From the NCBI GenBank assembly GCA_027604665.1, contig JADGIZ010000237.1:1-18648 (forward strand): DNA of 18,648 bases. The letters are read 5' to 3'. The notes under the pieces are model-generated. The model was not told the origin of the DNA, did no database searches, and saw only the letters and a list, made by a program, of their open reading frames with translations. Made by a program: the position numbers and the translations under genes. This DNA comes from Polyrhizophydium stewartii (Eukaryota; Chytridiomycota; Chytridiomycetes; Rhizophydiales). Every line of letters starts with the position of its first letter. Position 1 is the first letter of the stretch. Positions 7,774-15,932 of the stretch are shown here, in pieces.

Positions 7774-10298
7774 ATGTCGCTCGAGCAGTCCGCAGCGAGT
7801 CTGACGCTGAGCGAGTGTGCGTGCCCCGCCCTGCCGCAGCGGCGCGCGGGCGACCGCTGCTGCTGATACGCCCCGGCTGCGGCAACGCCCGCACCACCCC
7901 GCCGGTGTCCGCCTGCTCCCGCCTCCGACAGCGGGACGCAAGTTCTGGATCTGCGAGCTGCAGGGCCACGACGTCGAGGGCAACGGCACCGAGAAGATGC
8001 CCTTCAGGACGCTGCTGCGCGCCTTCGAGGCCGCCGGTGGCGCCACGGGCGAGTTCGCTGTGCGCAAGAACGTCGCCGAGGGCTACCAGCCTGCCGCCAA
8101 GGCCGCCATCAAGAAGGCGCTCAAGCTCTACGAGGCCAACGTCAAGAAGGCCCAGAAGGCCGCCGAGCGCTCGGCCGCCGAGAAGGAGGAGGCCGCCCTG
8201 AACGCCGCTGCCGAGCAGGCCAAGCTCGAGGAGGCCAGGAAGATCGTTCTGAGCGAGGACCCGGCGCTGCCGGTGGCCAAGAAGGTGAGCACCCTCTGCC
8301 CGTGAATGTGCGCCTCGCTTTGTGCGCTGACGCCTGGCTTCTCGCACCGTCTGCCGCCGCCTGCCGCCGGCGTCGAGCCTGCAGATCCGCATTCGGGACT
8401 CTACCGATAACCGCGGCGCCCGCGTCAAGGTCTCCGGCTGGGTGCACCGCCTGCGTGTGCAGGGCAAGGACATGATGTTCGTTGTGCTGCGCGATGGCTC
8501 GGGATACATCCAGTGCGTGCTCACGGGACGGCAGGTGGGTTCGCTGCGCTGCCCGGCTGCCCGCCACTGGTCCGCACGCTGACGTCCGCCCCCGGCACGC
8601 AGTGCCACACCTACGATGCCCTCACGCTCTCGGTCGAGTCGACCGTGACGATCCACGGCACCATCAAGGTCGTGCCGGAGGGCAAGTCGGTGAGTCGGAT
8701 GAGCCAGCGTTGTCATGCAACCGAGGGTCGTCGACACACTCACTCTTATCGCCGCTGCCGCTGCTGCTGCTGCCGCCGCCTGCGCCTCCGATTGCAGGCC
8801 CCCGGTGGCCACGAGCTCGTCGCCGACTACTGGGCCGTCCTCGGCAAGGCCCCGGGCGGCGACGACGCCTTTGGCAGCAAGCTCAACGCTGTAAGTTTCC
8901 AAGTGCCTCATCTCTCCGTCACAAGGTGTATGCCATCCGCTCATCAGTACGCCGCCCGTCCACAACGACGCATGCGTCCAGGAATCAAGCCCAGACATCC
9001 TGCTCGACCAGCGCCACCTCGTCATCCGCGGCGAGACGGCCTCGTCGGTGCTGCGCGTGCGCGCGCTGCTGCTCAAGGGCTTCCGTGACTTCTTCGACTC
9101 GCGCCACCTGACCGAGGTCACGCCGCCGCTGATGGTGCAGACCCAGGTCGAGGGCGGATCGACGCTGTTCGAGTTCGACTACTACGGCGAGAAGGTGTTT
9201 GGTGCCGCGGGGCTGCGCAGGCCGCTCCGAGACGATCGATCGCTGACACCGGGTTTATCAATGCGCACAGGCATATCTCACTCAGTCGTCGCAGCTGTAC
9301 CTCGAAACCTGTCTGGCTTCGATCGGCGACGTCTACTGCCTGACTGAGTCGTTCCGTGCCGAGCGCTCGCATACACGCCGCCACCTGTCCGAGTTCACTC
9401 ACTGCGAGGTTGAGCTCGCGTTCATCGCCTTTGACGATCTGCTCGACATGATGGAGGACATGGTGCGGGACTTGGCGGGTGGCAGCGCGCTGCGGCCGTG
9501 CATCTCCTACCGCTGACACTGGTGCCAATACGCGGCGTGCTCAGGTCGTGTCGGTCATTGGCTCGATCATGTCGCACCCCGTCGGCTCCAAGATTGTTGC
9601 CGAACTCAACCCCAACTTCAAGGTACCCAAGAAGCCGTTCCGCCGCATGAACTACGTCGATGCGATTGCATGGCTGCGCGAGCACGGCATCAAGAAGGAC
9701 GTCAAGGACGAGAACGACGTCAAGATCGGCGAGGCCGACTTTGAGTTTGGCGACGACATTCCAGAAGGCCCTGAGCGCCGCATGACCGACACGATCGGCG
9801 AGCCCATCTTGCTGTGCCGCTTCCCGGCCGAGGTCAAGAGCTTCTACATGAAGAAATGCCCCGAGGACCGCCGCCTGACCGAGAGCGTCGACCTGCTTAT
9901 GCCTGGCGTCGGCGAGGTTGTTGGCGGAAGCATGAGGATTTCGGACCTGGTGCGACCTGCTGCCACGGCGCGCGGCTGAGTCCGGTGCGCTACTCGGTTG
10001 CTGACTCGACGATATGGTGCAGGATGAGCTCTTTGAGGGCTACAAGCGCGAGGGCATTGACCCGACACCTTACTACTGGTTCACTGATCAGCGCAAGTAC
10101 GGCACCTGCGAGCACGGCGGCTTTGGTCTCGGCGTCGAGCGCCTGCTTGCCTGGCTTCTGGACCGCTACACGGTTCGCGAGGTACGCCGCGTCAGCTGGC
10201 CACATGTTGGACTGCTGCGTATCGCCCCCGCTGACGCTTTTGCTCCATATTGTCAGGTGTGCCTCTATCCTCGCTTCATGGGCCGCTGCCAGCCCTAA
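7774..10298 (+). CDS. Cytosolic asparaginyl-tRNA synthetase, 10 exons, 578 aa
   Basis: Charges tRNA-Asn with asparagine; class IIb synthetase (yeast DED81/human NARS1 type). Exons: 7774-7816, 7932-8284, 8385-8534, 8603-8689, 8798-8890, 8982-9194, 9271-9462, 9545-9949, 10023-10181, 10257-10298; the sum is 1737 nt. Residues 1-132 form the eukaryotic N-terminal extension: a small domain with [12 protein letters not shown], then a charged Lys/Glu/Ala helix. An OB-fold anticodon-binding domain follows (about 133-245; [24 protein letters not shown]). The catalytic domain has motif 1 ([15 protein letters not shown]), motif 2 at 341 onward ([19 protein letters not shown]) and motif 3 ([10 protein letters not shown], Arg552). 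The C-terminus VCLYPR..GRC.P is typical. Length compares with 548 in human and 554 in yeast. The exon 1/exon 2 junction is least sure because the extreme N-terminus is poorly conserved. Strong G/C third-position bias suggests high expression. Confidence 0.95.
8751..8780 (+). repeat. Short GCC/CTG-type triplet run in AsnRS intron 4
   Basis: About ten degenerate pyrimidine-rich GCC/CTG triplets lie just before the acceptor at 8797 and probably act as the polypyrimidine tract. No CTGAC motif is present in this intron. Confidence 0.5.
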
Positions 10299-10391
10299 AC
10301 GCGCTGGCCGCGAACGCCCGCGCTCATGCGACGCAACTGTCCCCACATTGTTCAATGAGACATATTGCGCAAGTTCATTTGCGAGTGTGCA
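10299..10391. other. Convergent 3' intergenic gap between AsnRS and the DUF726 gene
   Basis: Only 93 bp lie between the two stop codons. No clear polyadenylation signal is visible. Overlapping 3' UTRs are likely (inference). Confidence 0.5.
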
Positions 10392-13300
10392 TCACTGGTC
10401 GTCCGACAAGGAAAGCGCGGTCGCAGCAACGGTGACCTCTTCGTCGCTGGTCACCGACGGCCGTGCCTGCGACGGCTGTGGCACTTGCTGCGCATGCTGC
10501 TCTTGCGCATCCGACGGCGCGGTGTTGGCTGCATCGCTCGTGTCGGTGCTTGCCTTGGGCATGCGGCCAAACGTGACGCCCTGGCGTGTCCACACGGCGC
10601 CGTTGTCGCGGTCATGGTCGTGGTCAGGATCGTCGGCAGCCAGCAGCCCACTGGCGTGGATGCCGCGCACGACAACGTCCTCCTCAGCGAACGGGTTCTC
10701 GAATAGAACCTCGTTAGACTCGGGCTGCGGATTCGCCAGATCTGTGCGGCTGCCGCCGTCGGCGCCGGCGCAGCCGGACGGATCCGCACCGCCGGCCTCT
10801 TGCGGAAGTGTCAGTGGGTGCGAGCCCGGCGACGGCGAGCCGGCGACGCTGCCGCGAAGATTGGCGCTGTGCACCATTGGCGTCTCGACCGACACTCCCG
10901 TCTGCTCAAAGCCAACAAAGTCGAGGATTTCTTGGCAGCGCTCGAGGTAGTGCAAGTGGTGCTCGACGATGCTCGAGACGTCGACATTTTCGACCCACTT
11001 GGCGTCGCGCAGTCGCGCCTCGGCCTCGCGGGCCTCGTTGGGGTCCATCTCAGCGGTCAGTGTCAGCGGCGCTGTCAGGATGCTCGCGCTGCGTGTCGGG
11101 CTCTTGCCACGCGAAGAGCTGGCCGACGGCTGCTTGGCACGCTGCTCCGACGAGACTCCGTGGTACGGCGGAACAGGAGCGAGACCTGCAAGTGGAAAGT
11201 CGGTGTTGCTTGACGAGCGGTACAGAAACTGCAGCATCCAGTCGTTCGGTGCGTATGCATTGACCCAGCGCCCGTTGATGACCGACGCGACGCGGATCCA
11301 GTCGGCCGGGTCGTTTGGCGCGGGCATGCCCAGAAAATACACCGAGTCGACGATTGCGTAGGCGTCCGAGTTGCCCGCCTCGCCAGCGCGCGCGAGCTCG
11401 AGCAGCGCGCGGAAGATGGTGAGTGCGCCGAGCGAGAACCCGACGAGCGTCACGGGCCGATGGCCGCGCAAGCGAGCAAGCAGGATCTCCTTTGCGAGGA
11501 TGACGCCAGCCTGCACCGCACGGTCCATGCCGAGCGCCCACGGGCTGTCGACAATATACCCGCTCTGCAGCAGGGACACAGGCCATGCGATTGCCGACAC
11601 AAGCGATGTGAGCATGCTGGGCTTGGGAATTGCCGCCGTGGACGAGCGTGCCAGACTGTCGGCGCCTCGCGGGGTTCCGGCGCGGGACGAACGCGGGCTC
11701 GACATATTTGGCGACCCTTGGACGTTGGACAGCGGCGAGCGAGGGCGGGACGGGCTTTGGGCCAGCAAAGGGCTCGACGCCATTTGTGCACCAGGGCCTC
11801 GCAGATCGGACTTTGTCGAGGATGTGATGACAATGGATGGCGCTTCTCCTGTTGCCATGGCGCTCGAGCCGCCCTTTTCGCTGTCAGGCTGATCGTCACG
11901 GTCTTCGCCGAGGAGGCTGGTTCTCCCATTTGCTGTGTTAGTATCTGCGGCTTCGGCCCGCGAGCCAACTGTCAGGATCCCAATGGGCGTTGCGTTGATG
12001 ATGGACGCCGGGAGCTGCTCGACCTTGTTGTACATCTCCCAGAACTTGAACAGCGACGTACCCACTTCAAGAAGGCATGCTGTCTCGAACTGCAGAGCCT
12101 CGACGCGTGAAAAGGGCGTGTACACAGGCAGCGGCGTCCAAGGGTCCGTAACGTCAGCCGAAGAGAGAAGAAAGCCCGAGACGCAGATGGCCACATGCAG
12201 GCTCGGATGGTGGTCGAACACGAGCTTGAGATCCATGTCCTGCAAGTCCTTGAGGCGGCGGCTGAGTGAGTAGGCTGGCGGGCAGGGGGACAGTTGCAAA
12301 GCTCGTCAGAATTCCATCAGAAGGGCGGGGCATGCAGCTGGATGCGAACCTGTTGTGCTGCCGCCCGTAATACCAAAGAGCGTGGCCATGGCCATGGCGC
12401 CGCCAGCTGTGCCGAGGCCCTCGACGATGCCCGTGGCAATGGCGCCGGTCATCCCTGCATAGGAAAACAACGATCCGAGGCCGGCGGAGAGCAGCGGGGC
12501 GGCCATACCGCCCGTGATTCCGATGAAGATGCCGCCGCCCACCGTCGCCGCGCCGAGTGCGATGAGCTTGCCCTGCCAGCTCATCAGCGCGTGCTGGGAC
12601 TCGACCTGCTTCGAGTCCGCGGCGTTTTCGGCGTTTCCTTGGGCGCCAGAGGCACTCCCAGTCTTTGCTCCGGTGATTTCGCTCCAAATTTGGGCTGCAA
12701 CGCCTTGCTCGATCTCCTGCTGCAGCAGGCACTTGATCTTGCGCTTCTCGCGCGCATCGTGGTACGCGCCGCTCATGGTCGCGTCAAAGACAAGATACGA
12801 AAAGCGCCGCAGCAGAACACGCAGGCGGGCGTCGTAGCGGAGCTCCTTGGTCTTGGCGACGACGTTTTTGAGGGCCGTGAAGACCAGGTTGTAGAGGATG
12901 GTGTACGAGGTGTCCTTGGTCGTTGGGATCTGGGGCGCGGCCATGATAGGGTCGCCATTGGCGTCCGTGCCCACGCTTGACAGCGAGCCGGTGGCGCTCT
13001 GTTTTCTGAGCTCGATGGCTTGGATGCTTGAATGCAGGCTTTGGGACAGGGCGTCGACCGAGACGCCGTACTCGGACAGCTCAGCGATGGCCGCGCGCTC
13101 TAGACCGCGGTCAGCGGCGCATGCGGCACCGGGCAGCAGCTCCGTGTGAGCGCACCTTCTGCGCTGAGGTGGTTGAACGAGAGGAGCCCGTCCATGAGCC
13201 TGGTCTTCCACGAGATGTAGCCTCGAACGGCGGGGTGGCGCTTGGAGTCCTCGTTGTTGATGAGCGCGCGCAGGCCCAGTGGGTCGTGCCAGAAGGATGC

Positions 13301-13630
13301 CGGGTTGCCGACGGACGCGCGGCTCGCCTGCGATGCGCCCGGGGCCGAGCCCGGCGAGGCCGACGCAGATCCTGCGCCAGGCGGCCGCCAGTCCGCGAAC
13401 GTCGCCTCGAGCGAGCGCTCCTGCTCCTGCAGCAGCAGCCAAACAAGGCCAATGTATGCGAAAAGCAAGTCCGGCGGCAGGGTCTGCGCCGCGCCTTGGC
13501 CGGACGCACCGGCCGAGGACGGCGCCGTGGCACCCTGTGCCGACACCGCACTGCCAGGGGCCGCAGTTCCGGGGGCTGCAGGCGCGGTCCGGCTGCCCGA
13601 CAGGCCGCCCGATAGCAGTCGCGGCAGCAT
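10392..13630 (-). CDS. DUF726 family membrane protein (TMCO4/yeast Mil1-like putative lipase), 3 exons, 1035 aa
   Basis: Exons (minus strand): 13630-13156, 13099-12350, 12274-10392; the sum is 3108 nt. Residues 1-60 are Ala/Gly/Ser-rich; 60-330 form a mostly helical region (LLFAYIGLVWLLLQEQE, RLMDGLLSFNHLS). Residues about 335-407 are a Gly/Ala-rich hydrophobic stretch typical of the DUF726 membrane segment. An alpha/beta-hydrolase fold then runs from HVAICVSGFL through VGFSLGA, with candidate nucleophile Ser689 in a GxSxG motif, to NAYAPNDWMLQFLYRSS and ENVDVSSIVEHHLHYLERCQEIL. Relatives are human TMCO4 and yeast Mil1, linked to clathrin-adaptor trafficking; the hydrolase substrate is not established. 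A disordered Ser/Pro insert of about 110 residues (513-625) splits the hydrolase domain before the nucleophile, and a long acidic tail (about 870-1035) follows it. It shares a 120-bp upstream region with RAD23. Confidence 0.9.
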
Positions 13631-13750
13631 GCGGCGAGGCAGGCGGCCGCCGAGGCGTCCACGCCAAAGCCGCGCCGCGCCGCGTCCTCAGGGCCCGCAG
13701 CCCGCAGCAGCCGCGCTGCGAAGCCAAGCCTGCCAAGAGCCGCGAGCGCC
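13631..13750. promoter_or_regulatory. Divergent promoter region shared by the DUF726 gene and RAD23
   Basis: 120 bp of very GC-rich sequence separates the two ATGs. No TATA-like element is seen. Both transcripts must start within it or inside the neighbouring gene. Confidence 0.4.
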
Positions 13751-15661
13751 ATGAAGCTGACCATCAAGACCCTGCAGCAGCAGACCTTCCAGGTCGACGT
13801 CGAGCCCGAGCACACGGTGCGCCTTGAACTCCCCCTCTGCTCCTGCTCTTAGCCGCCGCCGTGACCCTGGCGGCGCCGTCGGCCCGGCGGGTGCTGCCTC
13901 TTGGCGCGCCGATCTTGACGAGAGCGAGGGCAGGCGGCCGACCCTGGCCGGCGCCTGGCCGCACAGGCCTCGGACCCGGCCGGCGCCGGCGGGCTGCTGC
14001 GCAGCGCCGACCTGCTGCGTAGACGCATGTCGCAGCGCTTCCGCGCAGACCCTGAGTCGCCCGCCTCCCCGGCCCTGCCTGACGGCCGCGGGCTTGGACC
14101 GGCTTGCTGCTGACTCTTTTCCCCCTCACGGCCGCCCCGCCGACCGACTCCTCCACGCAATGCACGCACGGCTGCGTGTCCAGGTTGGCCAACTCAAGAC
14201 CACCATCTTCGCCGAGAAGGGCTTTCCTGTCAGCGACCAGAAGCTGATCCACTCTGGTGCGAGCGGCGAGAGGCTGCAGCCTTGAGGGCTCGGCCAGAGC
14301 TGACCCTGTCCTGCCGGCTGCAGGCAAGATCCTGGCGGATGCCTCGACCATCGAGCAGCTGAAGATCACCGAGAAGGACTTTGTGGTCGTCATGGTCGCC
14401 AAGGTGGGCGGCTCCGCCAGTTCCCGCAACAGAGCCGGGCGGGGCTGATCGCTCCCACGCCCCCCCCCTCGCAGCCCAAGCCAGCCGCAGCAGCGTCCTC
14501 GTCAGCCGCCGCGACGCCTGCGCCTGCTCCCGCACCAACTCCGGCGCCTGTGGCCGCCCCTGCGCCTGCGGCCACCCCTGCGCCTGCGGCCGCCGCCGCT
14601 CCCGCTGCTCCTGCTGCTGCTGCTGCTGCGGCCCCGGCCCCGGCCCCGGCCACGCCGTCGGTTGCGGACACGTCGTCGACGCTCGGTGGGTCGCTGTGCA
14701 CGAGAGTCGTGGCTTGCCTCTCGCCAACCGGGATCTGACCGCCTCCCCCTCCCCCGGCCGCGGCTTGCAGCAACCGGCGCCGTGTACGAGAACGCCGTCA
14801 GCAACCTGGTTGAGATGGGCTTCCCGCGCGAGGAGGTTGTGCGCGCCATGCGCGCAGCCTTCAACAACCCGGACCGCGCCGCCGAGTATCTCATGACGGT
14901 GGGTCGACCGAGGCGAATCATGCCAAGCCCTGGCGCCTGCCCGGCTGACCGGCCAGAGCAGGGCATTCCCGACAGCATCATGCGCGACATGGCGCCGCCT
15001 GCGGCCGCGGCCGGTGCGGGTGCGGCTGCAGCGCCTGCCCAGGCCGCCGCGCCTGCCCGGGCGGCCGCACCGGCTGCCGCGGCCGCGCCTACCGGCCAGC
15101 CGGTCAACCTGTTCGAGGCCGCGGCCGCGCAGGCCAGACAGAGCCGCGCATCTGGCGCTGGCGCTGGCGCTGGCGGCGCCGGCGGCGCCGGCGGCCTGAC
15201 CCTCGAGAATCTTGCGGCGTTGAGAAGCTCGCCGCAGTTCCAGCAGGTCCGCCATCTGATGCGCACGCAGCCTCACCTGCTGCAGCCGCTGCTCGAGCAG
15301 CTCGGCCAGTCGAACCCGGAGCTTCTGCACTTGATAAGCGAGAACCAGGAGCAATTCCTGCATCTGCTCAACGACGACAGCGACGACGACATGGACGCCG
15401 GCGAGGAAGGCGGCCAGCAGTATGTGACCATCACTCCCGAGGAGAACGCCGCGATCGAGCGGGTGCGTCTGCGGATTGCGGATGGGCGGATATGGCCCGA
15501 TCGCTGGTATTGCTTGTTGACTCCCTGATCTGCATCCGCAGCTCTCTGCTCTCGGCTTCGACCGCAACCTTGTGATCGAGGCCTTTTTTGCGTGCGACAA
15601 GAATGAGGACCTTGCGGCCAACTATCTCTTTGACCAGGCCCAAGGCGACGAATGGCAATGA
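13751..15661 (+). CDS. RAD23: RAD23: UBL-UBA ubiquitin receptor and nucleotide-excision-repair factor, 7 exons, 392 aa
   Basis: Rad23 shuttles ubiquitinated proteins to the proteasome through its UBL and UBA domains, and stabilises Rad4/XPC in nucleotide excision repair. Exons: 13751-13816, 14184-14256, 14324-14403, 14475-14685, 14771-14898, 14962-15462, 15542-15661; the sum is 1179 nt (yeast Rad23 is 398 aa). Ubiquitin-like domain at 1-73 ([13 protein letters not shown]... to DFVVVMVAK). A long Ala/Pro linker (74-143) precedes UBA1 at about 146-186 ([28 protein letters not shown], then TGIP). After an Ala/Gly-rich stretch comes the XPC-binding (STI1-like) domain at about 267-325 ([14 protein letters not shown]...PELLHLI). 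UBA2 is at about 343-390 ([41 protein letters not shown]). All four expected domains are present and in order. The first intron (13817-14183, 367 bp) is far longer than any other here. Confidence 0.96.
13817..14183 (+). other. RAD23: Unusually long first intron of RAD23 (367 bp)
   Basis: Donor GTGCGC follows the codon for Thr22, and the acceptor TCCAG precedes Val23-Gly-Gln-Leu. The ubiquitin-like fold aligns across the junction without a gap. The intron is very GC-rich, has CTGAC about 85 nt and pyrimidine tracts about 75 nt before the acceptor, and contains no recognisable gene or RNA. Confidence 0.8.
14475..14685 (+). repeat. RAD23: Ala/Pro low-complexity linker exon of RAD23
   Basis: The exon encodes almost only Ala, Pro, Ser and Thr in degenerate GCN/CCN triplets. 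This is the flexible UBL-UBA1 linker expected in Rad23. A second Gly/Ala run encoded at 15154-15195 lies before the XPC-binding domain. Confidence 0.75.
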
Positions 15662-15932
15662 TCAAGCGCCCGCTGCAGTCTCCAAATCCATGATCTGCCA
15701 CCACCGCAGTTCACAGCTCCCGGTGTACCCGATCCCAGAGGCACAACACCGGCACGCGGTTGTCGGGAAATGAAGCGTCACTTTTCTTCGTCGAGTGGCT
15801 GAGCTCAGATTGCATCAACGACACGACACCATGCGCTCACAGGGAGTCGATCATGTATTCGAGATGTCCAATCGCTACGGCGGCACTGGAACGCCAGGCT
15901 CGCGGGAGAGTGAGGAGGTGCACAGAAAATGC
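15662..15932. other. Convergent 3' intergenic region between RAD23 and the S41 protease gene
   Basis: 271 bp with no supported gene, tRNA or repeat. It is less GC-rich than the flanking coding DNA. It presumably holds both 3' UTRs. Confidence 0.5.

Noticed and set aside
7772..9121. 449-residue open frame on the minus strand
   Set aside because: Antisense shadow of the AsnRS exons and introns; no family features and it ignores the verified splice structure.
9463..9544. Alternative donor at 9479 in AsnRS giving a longer exon 7
   Set aside because: Its phase does not fit the acceptor at 9544; the 9463 donor is in phase and restores the family alignment ([13 protein letters not shown]).
9814..10950. 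378-residue open frame on the plus strand
   Set aside because: It overlaps the last AsnRS exons out of frame and the DUF726 gene in antisense; it is Ser/Cys/Arg-rich with no domain.
14230..15621. 463-residue open frame on the minus strand
   Set aside because: Antisense shadow of RAD23; its low-complexity Gly/Arg/Ala runs are the reverse complement of the Ala/Pro linker.
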